64,000 nucleotides of DNA from Bacteroides intestinalis (GTDB lineage: Bacteria > Bacteroidota > Bacteroidia > Bacteroidales > Bacteroidaceae): contig NZ_CABJDN010000014.1 in assembly GCF_902364365.1 (NCBI RefSeq), forward strand, positions 62,001 to 126,000, given 5' to 3'. The position numbers and the translations under genes were made by a program. Positions 35,596 to 44,072 of this stretch are shown here, piece by piece (position 1 is the first letter of the stretch; every line of letters begins with the position of its first letter). Below the pieces are notes generated by a model that worked only from the letters and a program-made list of their open reading frames with translations, was not told the DNA's origin and searched no databases.

Positions 35596-36423
35596 CTATA
35601 CTTTCTTCTTTCCGTAGAAGAACATGAAGTACACGCCTATAATCACGAACGGAACGCTGAGCCATTGTCCCATATTCAGTGACATGCTATTCTCGAAATC
35701 TACCTGGTTCTCTTTCAGGAACTCCACAAAGAAGCGGAATACGAATATCTCTGTGAGGCAGAGGCCGAAGAAGAAACCACGATGTAACTTCTTGCCATAA
35801 TTCTTATATAAGAAAATCATGATCAGGAAGAAGATGAAATAGGCGATAGCCTCATAGAGCTGTGCCGGATGACGGGGGAGCATATCTACTCTTTCGAATA
35901 CGAAAGCCCAGGGTACATCGGTTGCTTTACCAATGATTTCGGAGTTCATGAGATTGGCAAGGCGGATGAAGCAGGCGCAGATAGGCGTTGCTACGGCTAT
36001 CATGTCCAGCACATCCATATAGTGCATCTTCGTTTTGCGGCAGTACATCCACAAGGCAATAATCAATCCGAGTGTTCCGCCATGGCTGGCGAGACCTGCA
36101 TAACCGGTCCATTTCCAACCACCATCGGGCAAAAACTGTATGGGTAATATCATTTCCCAGAAATGGTGCAGGTAATATTCCGGCTGATAGAACAGGCAAT
36201 GCCCTAATCGCGCTCCGATGAGAATACCGAAGAAGCAATAGAAGAACAGCGGTTCGAACTTGTCGTCACCGATTTTTTTGTCTTTATACTGGTAACGGAC
36301 TACAAAATAGGAGCATGCGATGCCAATGACCCACAACAGACCGTAGTAGCGTACGGGGATATGGCCAAACAGGTTGAACAGTTCGGGGTTGGGGTTCCAG
36401 TTGATGGTTAGTAATGATAACAT
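35596..36423 (-). CDS. lgt: Prolipoprotein diacylglyceryl transferase
   Basis: This 275-residue inner-membrane enzyme attaches diacylglycerol from phosphatidylglycerol to the lipobox cysteine of prelipoproteins. About seven membrane helices are visible. Family blocks are [51 protein letters not shown] (the Lgt signature with RxxNxxNxE-like spacing) and RHPAQLYEA. The ending is basic (FYGKKKV). Length is normal. It serves the many SusD-type and hydrolase lipoproteins in this region. Confidence 0.96.
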   Translation of the reverse strand: MLSLLTINWNPNPELFNLFGHIPVRYYGLLWVIGIACSYFVVRYQYKDKKIGDDKFEPLFFYCFFGILIGARLGHCLFYQPEYYLHHFWEMILPIQFLPDGGWKWTGYAGLASHGGTLGLIIALWMYCRKTKMHYMDVLDMIAVATPICACFIRLANLMNSEIIGKATDVPWAFVFERVDMLPRHPAQLYEAIAYFIFFLIMIFLYKNYGKKLHRGFFFGLCLTEIFVFRFFVEFLKENQVDFENSMSLNMGQWLSVPFVIIGVYFMFFYGKKKV

Positions 36424-36444
36424 AGTGATATCTATTTAGATTGT

Positions 36445-36900
36445 TTATTGTTTTGGTTTTATAAAGCCGATAGGGTTTCTGAGGCTGTCCGCCAGTCTTT
36501 TCTGGGCTTGCAGCTCGGATACTCTGTCAACTGGCGGATTAGCTATAAATCGGTGGACGGCGACGAAAGCACGCATGATGCTTCTATTCATTTCAATAGC
36601 TGTGTCAGAGTTTAATACACTACTAAGCATAGCTACTCCTAATTCAGTAAAAGCAAAAGGCATATATTTAAAGTTGCTGCCTCGCCCTTTGTTCAAGGTC
36701 ACAATTTGTGATCTTGAAAGTTCTTCTTTGGTTAGGGTAAACATAAAATCCTCTCCTTCAAAACGTTTAATGTTTCGTTTGATGGCTTGTTTGAGTATTC
36801 TTGTTACTATGCCATATGCTTCTGCCAGATCGAAGTCAAGCATTACTTGTTGTCCTCTTATCTCGTATATTTTGCTCTGTATGATTACTGTTAATTCCAT
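36445..36900 (-). CDS. ORF6N-domain protein
   Basis: A 151-residue protein with an ORF6N domain over most of its length: IYEIRGQQVMLDFDLAEAYG, LKQAIKRNIKRFEGEDFMFTLT, then SNFKYMPFAFTELGVAMLSSVLNSDTAIEMN. These domains occur in phage KilA-N-type and Bacteroides accessory proteins and are thought to bind DNA. The usual YGVETKxLNxAVKRN motif reads YGIVTRILKQAIKRN here. There is no signal peptide. It is inserted between the housekeeping genes panE and lgt in the same orientation, which suggests capture from a mobile element. Confidence 0.85.
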   Translation of the reverse strand: MELTVIIQSKIYEIRGQQVMLDFDLAEAYGIVTRILKQAIKRNIKRFEGEDFMFTLTKEELSRSQIVTLNKGRGSNFKYMPFAFTELGVAMLSSVLNSDTAIEMNRSIMRAFVAVHRFIANPPVDRVSELQAQKRLADSLRNPIGFIKPKQ

Positions 36901-36953
36901 TATTTATCTTCTTCATTGTTTCAAGATTCCAATTTGGTATCTTAGAATCTTTA

Positions 36954-37874
36954 CTATTTGAACTTTTCCGCCACCATCCTGTACGTCGGAATATCAATTC
37001 CCTGTTCTTCTGCGGCAGCAATCATATCAAAGAGCAATCCTTGCACTTCACTTTCGTGTCCCTTAGCCATATCCTTCTGCATGGAAGCGGTGCTTTCCGG
37101 GTCCAGTTTATCGATAACTTTGAGATTATATTCTACAATGTCTTCCTTGAATCCAATGCCGAGTTTTGCACCCAGTGCGGCACTTTCGCGGGACAACCCG
37201 ATAAAAGTATCGCGCACCTCTCCGGGCTTCTGTACTTCGCCCATAGGCACGTCGTAGTAGGCTCCGGTGACAGCCATAGCGGAGATGAAAGACCACTTCA
37301 CGAAAGTATCCCGGTTGATGTCAGGAGATATCTCGGCTTTGATACCGCTTTCCTGCAAATCCTGTTGGATAGTTTCCAACGTTCCACGGGGAACAACCGT
37401 GCCTTTGTGTGCACCGTAAACCAGACGGAATATCTTGCCCATTTGCGTGATTTCCCCTTTGCCGGACACGAAGCCGACAATGTAGATGCAGCCGTCCAGG
37501 ACCGTCACTCCAGGCACAAGGCGCTGGATACGGGGACCTGTACCGTAAACATTGAGAATAGGGATTACAACTGTGTCCTTATGGGCGGAGCGCTTTATCA
37601 ACTCCGTTATCGAGTCTACGGAATAGCCTTTGACACATACAAAGATGACGTCGGCTTTACCTGTATATTCTTCGGCAGTATAGGCTTTTACGGGTAGTGT
37701 GTGTTCGCCTTTCAAGTCGGAGTGCAGACACAATCCGTGTTCGCGTATGGCAGCCAGATGTTCACCACGGGCAATGCAGGTCACATCTTTTCCGGCAAGG
37801 GACAGAAAGGCGGCGATACTGCCTCCCACGCCGCCTGTACCGGCTATAAGGTATTTCATATTATTGTTCTCCAT
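36954..37874 (-). CDS. panE: 2-dehydropantoate 2-reductase
   Basis: This 306-residue cytoplasmic enzyme reduces ketopantoate to pantoate with NADPH in pantothenate and CoA synthesis. The Rossmann motif is AGTGGVGGSIAAFLSLAGKD at residues 11-30. KGYSVDSITELI and PILNVYGTGPRI follow, and the C-terminal helical domain has KWSFISAMAVTGAYYDVPMG with the family Lys. The last helix includes SEVQGLLFDMIAAAEEQGIDIPTYR. The start is 11 bp from the end of the next upstream gene. Confidence 0.92.
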   Translation of the reverse strand: MENNNMKYLIAGTGGVGGSIAAFLSLAGKDVTCIARGEHLAAIREHGLCLHSDLKGEHTLPVKAYTAEEYTGKADVIFVCVKGYSVDSITELIKRSAHKDTVVIPILNVYGTGPRIQRLVPGVTVLDGCIYIVGFVSGKGEITQMGKIFRLVYGAHKGTVVPRGTLETIQQDLQESGIKAEISPDINRDTFVKWSFISAMAVTGAYYDVPMGEVQKPGEVRDTFIGLSRESAALGAKLGIGFKEDIVEYNLKVIDKLDPESTASMQKDMAKGHESEVQGLLFDMIAAAEEQGIDIPTYRMVAEKFK

Positions 37875-37885
37875 TTTGGAATATA

Positions 37886-38701
37886 CTATTTTATGTAGTT
37901 TTCTTTTTCCATATAATAAAGCCCTTCGCCGCGGTCACCGTTCTCCAGGTCTTCCAGTTCTACCTTGAAAACACGGTAAGGGAGTCCTGTCTTCGGATGC
38001 TTGGGGAGGTCTACGGTCAGTAGATAGGCATTGGCATATTCGTTGGCATTAATGTACTCTTTTATTTCCTGCTTCATCAATATCTTAACTTCTTCGCCAT
38101 CTATCCAGACGGTGGCTTTCAGTTGTTCAGGACGAGGTGCCCACTGCGATTCTTTCGCATCTTTGCTTTGGCTTTCTTGCTTAATGTCGCCAAGAGTTTT
38201 ACCGTGTAGTATGGATTCGGGCTTGCTCTCTTTCATCCATTGGTAAAAACGTGTCAGATTCATGGGACGAACATATATCTGGTAGGCAGGCATAGCACCA
38301 GGGATACGGAAAGCATGTAGTCCATAGACCTCCATGCGGTTGTAACGAATATCAAGCGTGGTATCACGGTCGGCGATAAAATTCCATGCCCAGAACTCCA
38401 GGCGGTGTTCCGTTTCGGGCAGGCCGTTTTTCATGGCGACGTGTGCATAAGAGGGAAAGTAGATAGAAGCAACTTTTTGATAGTTACCTTTGAGCACGCG
38501 GGCGGTATAGTGTCCGTTTTTGTCAGTGATAGCCTCTATGACATTATTGGATTGTGGATTTTGCCACCAAACACAAGCACTGTCTATCGGTTGTCCGCCA
38601 TAGTCTGTTACGCGACCGGAGATGGTCACTGAGTCTTGTTGCTGTGCATAGGCGACACTGCACAGAAGCGTGAGGAATAGGGTAGGGAAGAATTGCTTCA
38701 T
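37886..38701 (-). CDS. Exported protein with carboxypeptidase-regulatory-like domain
   Basis: A 271-residue protein with a signal peptide (ending VAYAQQ). Residues about 25-95 form a beta-sandwich of the CarboxypepD_reg type (VTISGRVTDYGGQPIDSACV, ITDKNGHYTARVLKGNYQKV). The rest is Bacteroidota-specific and matches nothing I can name. It lies directly upstream of panE, 11 bp apart, and may share its message. Function unknown; a cell-envelope location is likely. Confidence 0.75.
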   Translation of the reverse strand: MKQFFPTLFLTLLCSVAYAQQQDSVTISGRVTDYGGQPIDSACVWWQNPQSNNVIEAITDKNGHYTARVLKGNYQKVASIYFPSYAHVAMKNGLPETEHRLEFWAWNFIADRDTTLDIRYNRMEVYGLHAFRIPGAMPAYQIYVRPMNLTRFYQWMKESKPESILHGKTLGDIKQESQSKDAKESQWAPRPEQLKATVWIDGEEVKILMKQEIKEYINANEYANAYLLTVDLPKHPKTGLPYRVFKVELEDLENGDRGEGLYYMEKENYIK

Positions 38702-38729
38702 GGTTGGTTTGCAGTATTATTCTGTGATT

Positions 38730-38757
38730 AAATCGCCCGCCATTCGGCGGACGATTT
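38730..38757 (-). terminator. Terminator of ychF
   Basis: The arms AAATCGCCCGCC (38730-38741) and GGCGGACGATTT (38746-38757) pair with one mismatch across a 4-nt loop, 17 nt past the ychF stop. Confidence 0.65.
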
Positions 38758-38774
38758 ATAATGAGTTCCGTAAA

Positions 38775-39878
38775 TCAGACGTTGAACCGGAAGTGCATGA
38801 TGTCTCCATCCTGCACTACGTATTCTTTGCCTTCCACACCCAGCTTTCCGGCTTCGCGTACGGCGGCCTCGCTGCCATACTGGATGAAGTCTTCGTACTT
38901 GATAACTTCGGCACGGATGAATCCTTTTTCGAAGTCGGTGTGGATAACTCCGGCGCATTGCGGAGCTTTCCAACCTTTCTGATAGGTCCATGCTCTCACT
39001 TCCATTTCTCCGGCGGTGATGAAGGTTTCCAGATTCAGCAGTTTGTAGGCCGATTTAATCAGGCGGCTCACACCGGATTCCTTTAATCCTACTTCTTCGA
39101 GGAACATCTGGCGGTCTTCATACGTTTCCAGCTCGGCGATGTCGGCTTCGGTCTTGGCAGCTACAATCAGGATTTCGGCATTTTCGTCCTTTACCGCTTC
39201 GCGCACCATTTCCACATACTTATTACCGTTCACTGCGCTTGCCTCGTCCACATTACAAACGTACATCACCGGTTTGCTGGTCAGAAGGAAAAGTTCTTTG
39301 GCTATTTTCTGTTCATCTTTGGTTTCAAACTGCACGGTGCGTGCACTCTTGCCTTGTTCCAGTGCATCTTTATATTGTATCAGTACGTCGTAAGCCAGCT
39401 TGGCAGCTTTGTCTCCACCTGTCTGTGCTTGTTTCTGCACTTTCTGGATGCGGCTTTCAATGGTTTCCAGGTCTTTCAGCTGCAATTCGTAGTCGATGAT
39501 TTCCTTGTCGCGCACCGGGTTGATGCTTCCGTCTACGTGTGTCACATTCTCATCGTCGAAACAACGCAGCACGTGGATGATAGCATCCGTTTCACGAATA
39601 TTCGCGAGGAATTTGTTACCCAGTCCTTCGCCTTTGCTGGCACCCTTTACGAGTCCGGCAATGTCCACGATTTCCACCGTAGTGGGCACGATGCGCCCCG
39701 GGTGTACCAATTCAGCGAGCTTCGTCAGGCGCTCATCGGGCACGGTGATTACACCTACATTCGGTTCTATTGTACAAAAAGGGAAGTTTGCCGCCTGCGC
39801 TTTTGCGTTGGACAAACAGTTGAAAAGCGTCGACTTGCCTACATTCGGCAAACCGACAATACCACATTGTAAAGCCAT
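38775..39878 (-). CDS. ychF: Obg-family ATPase YchF
   Basis: A 367-residue cytoplasmic P-loop ATPase related to Obg GTPases. YchF/OLA1 proteins bind ribosomes and respond to oxidative stress. Motifs: G1 GLPNVGKSTLFN at residues 8-19, G3 DIAGLVKGASKGEGLGNKFL, and the NxxE-type G4 variant at VCNVDEAS, which explains the ATP preference. The C-terminal TGS domain ends EYVVQDGDIMHFRFNV. Length is normal. It is monocistronic, with its own -7 element and terminator. Confidence 0.97.
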   Translation of the reverse strand: MALQCGIVGLPNVGKSTLFNCLSNAKAQAANFPFCTIEPNVGVITVPDERLTKLAELVHPGRIVPTTVEIVDIAGLVKGASKGEGLGNKFLANIRETDAIIHVLRCFDDENVTHVDGSINPVRDKEIIDYELQLKDLETIESRIQKVQKQAQTGGDKAAKLAYDVLIQYKDALEQGKSARTVQFETKDEQKIAKELFLLTSKPVMYVCNVDEASAVNGNKYVEMVREAVKDENAEILIVAAKTEADIAELETYEDRQMFLEEVGLKESGVSRLIKSAYKLLNLETFITAGEMEVRAWTYQKGWKAPQCAGVIHTDFEKGFIRAEVIKYEDFIQYGSEAAVREAGKLGVEGKEYVVQDGDIMHFRFNV

Positions 39879-39911
39879 TATCTATTTCGTTATTACTTTG
39901 TTTTCTGTCTG

Positions 39912-39919
39912 CAAAGATA
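39912..39919 (-). promoter_or_regulatory. -7 element of ychF
   Basis: TATCTTTG on the minus strand, 33 nt before the ychF start, fits TAnnTTTG. No good -33 element was seen. Confidence 0.4.
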
Positions 39920-40204
39920 GGTATTCTTCTGTTTATTGCCTTATGGATTGTACATTTTTACCATTGGGAGGATTGGTTTTACTCTGAGGATTAGTGATAA
40001 ATGCGGGTAGATTCAGTTTTTTAAAGTGGGAGTTCCTCTCTTTTTAAAAGGTACAGTCGACCGGGGGCAGAGGAAGGAGAAGATTTTGTCAACCGGAGAC
40101 TGGTATAACAAGGAATAAAGTCAACTCCCATTAGGGTTAGTAATTTTTTAGGTCTACTTATACTAAAGATAAGGGAACTACACAACCATTATTAGGGAAC
40201 TATA
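39920..40204. other. Intergenic stretch without a gene
   Basis: I see no gene here. A short direct repeat AGGGAACTA occurs twice (about 40167-40175 and 40193-40201). The left end should hold the upstream part of the ychF promoter. Confidence 0.35.
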
Positions 40205-40248
40205 TTGTGCTAATGTTTTGCCATCGCATTGGCAAAACATTAGCGCAA
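40205..40248 (-). terminator. Long hairpin after the DUF5703-type gene
   Basis: The arms at 40205-40223 and 40230-40248 (TGGCAAAACATTAGCGCAA) match at 18 of 19 positions with a 6-nt loop, beginning 9 nt past the stop. There is no long T-run, so it may be a terminator or an mRNA 3' stabiliser. Confidence 0.6.
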
Positions 40249-40256
40249 TAATGAGA

Positions 40257-42512
40257 CTACAATCTGTTTAGAACAACATCTTTTTTTCTTGCTTCCGGGA
40301 AGACATTCAGTACCGTAACACTATTTCCTGTGCCTTTTGCACGTACCACGGTGTTGTCATAGGCATGTAGCTTGAAGTCCACTTTCCATGATGCCGGGAA
40401 TGCGGGCAAAATGAGGATTTGCTTGCCTACATTCTGCAAGAGCATGTTTTGCAGGCCAATTGTGAAGGCACCACCGTTGTCAAAGTCTGGAATGTAATCG
40501 CTGCCCGGTTTCCAGAATGCAGGGAAGCGGACTTCGGGGTCTGTTGCGCGCACATTCTTTAAAAGAAGCTCTTTGGCCTCATCGGCCAGTCCAAGCAAAG
40601 GTGCCTGTATGGGGTCTTGCGACCAGCAGGTAGTCTGCTTGAATTCGCGGTGAGCGAAGGTATTGAGGGCAACGTCCAGATCGGGGCGTCCCAGCCCGTA
40701 GAGTTTGAACGGGAAGATGGCGTAACATTCGGGGTTCTCGAAGTTGCGTCCCTGACCGTATTCTTCGGCGGGAAGCAGTCTTTTGCCATCTCTTGTTTTG
40801 GGAAGGGCGGGGAGTGCTTGCAGGCAATCGTTCCATTCTTTAAGCAGTGACGGCTCAACGATTCCGGCGGGCAACTCGGTCAGTTGGGTGATATTGTATT
40901 TCAATCCGGCGATGTAGTCCATCGGGTTCAGGCAATCCCAGAATTGCTCGATGGCATTTGCCGGAATGAAGCGCAGGGTTTGGTTTATCTGCGGCCAGTG
41001 CTGGTTGAAAAAACGGATGACTTGGGTGGCAAAAGGAATGATGTATCGGCGGGCAAATGCTTCGTCCTTGGTATAGTTGTAGCTGTCGAGCATTTCGGAC
41101 AACATCTCCAGTGCGCCGGAATAGTGGTAGCGTATCCAGCGTGTTTGCGAGGCTTTTCCTTTGTTGTTCCAACCCCAGTCGTCCTGAATGTACATGCCGA
41201 AGAAGTTCAGGGTTTCGGGGAAGAAAGCACCTTCGTGTCCGTAGTAGATGCGGGTGATGTCTGTCTGCAATGGGAGCATGTTGAGGTACATGTCGAACCA
41301 GGGCTTCTTCAGGTCAAAGTCTCCCGATACGGAAAGCGGCCAGTAGTAAAGGCGGCAGTTCTGGTACCAATAGCCTGGTCCCCATGTGCGGTAATCACCG
41401 TTTTTACCTTTGTAGTCGAAGGTGAAATTACCGCCGTTGAACTTGGCGGGATATGCGCCGCGACTTTGGCAAGCCATCATGAAGCGTTGCAGCAAATATG
41501 CGCGGGTGACCAGTTCGGCATCTTCGTCACCGGAAAGGAATATCCAACTGCGATTCCAGAAGCGGTCCCACCATTCCAGATGATGCTTGTAGGACGTTTT
41601 CAGAGGTGCGCTGTTGGCGGAGGCGATGAGGGCTTCGAGTTGGGTGTTCCATTCCTGTACGGTGGTAGTTTGTGCCGTGTAGGGGTAGATGGAGAGGGTA
41701 TGTTTCTTCATTTCTTTTGAGGAGATGAGGGTACTGTCGTTTTGCGGGTGCATGCTCTCACCAATGATGGCAGCTCCGAAGGTACGGTTCATGTACGGGT
41801 CGGGGTATTTGCCTATCAGTTCCGGGACATTCTGATGGGTGAGTATGGTCTCGAAGAAAGAGCTTTGGTTGCGGTGATACCATTGGATGCGGTCTGGTTT
41901 CCGTTCCAGTATGTCGGCGCTTTCGGAAGGGTGGACAGGGCTATCCATTAATCCCCGGAAGCTGGATGCCAGAGGGTCATCACCGCTCGTCATGGTGTAG
42001 GGTTGGGGACGCATCAATTCTGTAGTGCAGCTTACAGAAATATTTTTGTCGGAGGCGGTTTCTATGCGGATGACGGGTTGGCTGGCGTCAATCCATAGTT
42101 TGATGCGGGTGGCATTGCCTTTCGAGCCTGCCGTTACGTTGATTTCTCCTCTGTGCAGATTGAGTTCCTGTGAGAAAAAGGCATCTTCGGTGAAAGGGTT
42201 GGGGGTGAGTTTCACCCGTATTCTGCCCACTTTCAGGAGCCGTGTGGCTTCGCTCCAGGTGTCCGATTTGCCGATATAGAGTAGTAAGTCGCCTCCCTTT
42301 TCAATCCATACATTTGCGGTGATGTCTCCGTTTCCCAAAGGCATGGATTCCATAGAGCCGGTGGTGCTGAGGGTGTTCCACACTACGTTGTATTGATTCA
42401 GTTGTTTCAATACGTCGGCTGGCAATTCGTTTTTGGCAGAGGCCTCCTTGGGTCCGTTGATGAATGACAGGAAACAGAGGCATATTCCCAGACGGAAAAG
42501 TTTGTTTTTCAT
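40257..42512 (-). CDS. DUF5703-type six-hairpin glycosidase-like protein
   Basis: A 751-residue secreted protein from the ATG at 42510-42512. A start 20 codons upstream is possible, but the chosen one leads directly into a signal peptide (MKNKLFRLGICLCFLSFING). The N-terminal beta-sandwich (YNVVWNTLSTTGSMESMPLG followed by NGDITANVWIEKGGDLLLYIGKSD) is the DUF5703 signature. The central region (WWDRFWNRSWIFLSG, LLQRFMMACQSRGAYPAKFNG, NCRLYYWPLSVSGDFD) is an (alpha/alpha)6 barrel similar to GH95. The C-terminus carries a small beta domain. Substrate unknown. It stands alone, away from any SusCD pair. Confidence 0.8.
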   Translation of the reverse strand: MKNKLFRLGICLCFLSFINGPKEASAKNELPADVLKQLNQYNVVWNTLSTTGSMESMPLGNGDITANVWIEKGGDLLLYIGKSDTWSEATRLLKVGRIRVKLTPNPFTEDAFFSQELNLHRGEINVTAGSKGNATRIKLWIDASQPVIRIETASDKNISVSCTTELMRPQPYTMTSGDDPLASSFRGLMDSPVHPSESADILERKPDRIQWYHRNQSSFFETILTHQNVPELIGKYPDPYMNRTFGAAIIGESMHPQNDSTLISSKEMKKHTLSIYPYTAQTTTVQEWNTQLEALIASANSAPLKTSYKHHLEWWDRFWNRSWIFLSGDEDAELVTRAYLLQRFMMACQSRGAYPAKFNGGNFTFDYKGKNGDYRTWGPGYWYQNCRLYYWPLSVSGDFDLKKPWFDMYLNMLPLQTDITRIYYGHEGAFFPETLNFFGMYIQDDWGWNNKGKASQTRWIRYHYSGALEMLSEMLDSYNYTKDEAFARRYIIPFATQVIRFFNQHWPQINQTLRFIPANAIEQFWDCLNPMDYIAGLKYNITQLTELPAGIVEPSLLKEWNDCLQALPALPKTRDGKRLLPAEEYGQGRNFENPECYAIFPFKLYGLGRPDLDVALNTFAHREFKQTTCWSQDPIQAPLLGLADEAKELLLKNVRATDPEVRFPAFWKPGSDYIPDFDNGGAFTIGLQNMLLQNVGKQILILPAFPASWKVDFKLHAYDNTVVRAKGTGNSVTVLNVFPEARKKDVVLNRL

Positions 42513-42631
42513 GTTCTTGATAATATTAGGTACATAAATTCTGAGTTGGGGCACAAAGTTAGTGTGCTCCATTAAAGAATGGATTAATATTATCTTAATC
42601 GGGAGAGAAAAGATAGGGTGAGGGGATGGGT

Positions 42632-43255
42632 TTATTGCTTTTCCTCAGCAAACAACTGTTGAAAGATACTCTTTAACTGTACTTCATCTGTAATAATCTT
42701 TTGCAGTTCTTTCAACTTTTCTGCATTCTTTGATTCTGGAAACCAAAGTTTCAGATATCCACCCGGTGCATACTTCTCCATCAGATGCTGACGGAAACGT
42801 TGGTAGTGCCATTCTCTTTCCGCTTCTGGTTTCTGCTTTAATCCGTATTGTACGGTGCGGCGCAGAGTGATGACGGGGTCAATCATACGATCTGCTTCTG
42901 CCACTATTTTGCCATAAATGTTTCGCGGTTCGTGGTCGGCAGATGCGCGATGGTCTTCTACCGCCTCTTTCATGGTTTCTATTTCTTCCTCACTGAACCA
43001 TTGGCAGAGCATTTTGTCTTGTTTCAGAATCTCTCCTGAGATGAAATGATGGGTAGCACGATCCCGGCAAAGCCCTGTATCATGGTATGCGGCAATGGTA
43101 TATGCCATGCTTTCGTTCACATTATATTCCTTGGCAAGTGCGAGGCTTTCTTCTATAACGGTACGTACGTGTGAGAGGTTGTGCGCCTTGTCAAAGTGCT
43201 CGTAACGGGGAATAATCTCTGTTTCAATGTAGTGGGTGAGGGTAGCGGGTATCAT
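42632..43255 (-). CDS. HD-domain phosphohydrolase
   Basis: A 207-residue cytoplasmic protein of the HD superfamily. Metal ligands are visible as HNLSHVRTV (near residue 26), the HD pair in IAAYHDTG (near 54), EDHRAS (near 97) and EADRMIDP (near 115). The last third is helical. The substrate is not predictable; such proteins hydrolyse nucleotides or cyclic nucleotides. A TAACTTTG (minus strand, 43279-43286) lies 24 nt before the start and fits a -7 element. Confidence 0.8.
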   Translation of the reverse strand: MIPATLTHYIETEIIPRYEHFDKAHNLSHVRTVIEESLALAKEYNVNESMAYTIAAYHDTGLCRDRATHHFISGEILKQDKMLCQWFSEEEIETMKEAVEDHRASADHEPRNIYGKIVAEADRMIDPVITLRRTVQYGLKQKPEAEREWHYQRFRQHLMEKYAPGGYLKLWFPESKNAEKLKELQKIITDEVQLKSIFQQLFAEEKQ

Positions 43256-43289
43256 AAAATAGGTTTTGTTTTAGCAGGCAAAGTTATGA

Positions 43290-43323
43290 AAAAAGCCGAA
43301 ATACATCACGTATTCCGGCTTTC
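43290..43323 (-). terminator. Terminator of the DUF3836 gene
   Basis: The stem AAAGCCGAAATAC / GTATTCCGGCTTT, with one mismatch, is followed on the minus strand by a T-run, downstream of the DUF3836 stop at 43401. It overlaps the promoter region of the next gene. Confidence 0.75.
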
Positions 43324-43400
43324 ACTTAGTGTACAAAACTTATAAAGGTTTCGGTTTGTTCAATTTGTTTGTTAGAATTTTAAGAGAGTATCTGTCGTTT

Positions 43401-43793
43401 TTACAGATTTGGATTGTCCATTGTAACTGTCATTTCGGGTACAAGGACATATGCTTTTTGTTTGTTATTCCATTTATAATAAGTAGTAGTGAGAGTTTTT
43501 CCCTGATAAGCGTAGCAAACACGAAGGTCATTTTCCCAAGCATTTTTTCCGCTGTTCCATTTCATAGTCTCACTTTCAGTCATACGTTTTTGGTCGTCAT
43601 ACTTATAACTATGCTTCATATAGTGTGCTAAAGTTCCACCGTCCATTTTGTAAACGGTCTGTCCAACCATCACTCCATCTTTCTCTTCCGAATTGTAAAT
43701 GAGGTTGTTTTTGTTAGCTGCAGAAGCTGCAATGCCACCAAATAGAATAACTGCTGATAATGCAACTGTTTTTAAAAATACTTTTGTTTTCAT
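43401..43793 (-). CDS. DUF3836-family secreted protein
   Basis: A 130-residue protein with a signal peptide (MKTKVFLKTVALSAVILFGG, cut near ASAA). The mature part is rich in Tyr, Lys and Trp (YKYDDQKRMTESETMKWNSG, TYYKWNNKQKAYVLVPEMTVTMDNPN), the pattern of the Bacteroides DUF3836 family, whose function is unknown. It is monocistronic, with its own terminator. Confidence 0.8.
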   Translation of the reverse strand: MKTKVFLKTVALSAVILFGGIAASAANKNNLIYNSEEKDGVMVGQTVYKMDGGTLAHYMKHSYKYDDQKRMTESETMKWNSGKNAWENDLRVCYAYQGKTLTTTYYKWNNKQKAYVLVPEMTVTMDNPNL

Positions 43794-43966
43794 GGTTCTA
43801 TATGTTTTTAAGTTATCTTTTGTTGTTTTCTATCATTATGTCATTAAATTCGCCGCAAAGGTACAGATTAAATTGACATAATCGTGATAAATAGATTAAA
43901 TATAGTCAAAATGTTAGTGTGGTTGGGTTTGTAATGCTTTCTTTTTGCCAATATTGATGACAAAAA

Positions 43967-43995
43967 AATATCCGGCAGTGATGTTGCCGGATATT
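43967..43995 (-). terminator. Terminator of polA
   Basis: The arms AATATCCGGCA (43967-43977) and TGCCGGATATT (43985-43995) are perfect. On the minus strand the stem is followed by seven T. It lies 78 nt past the polA stop. Confidence 0.85.
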
Positions 43996-44072
43996 CTGGT
44001 GAGCAAACTGTATTTTGAATAGATTACTTCAGTTGCTTTCTGATTGTAAGTTAAATAAAGTTATAGTTGGAT

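Noticed and set aside
40472..41720. Long antisense frames within the DUF5703-type gene
   Set aside because: They are mirror frames of a well-conserved coding sequence.
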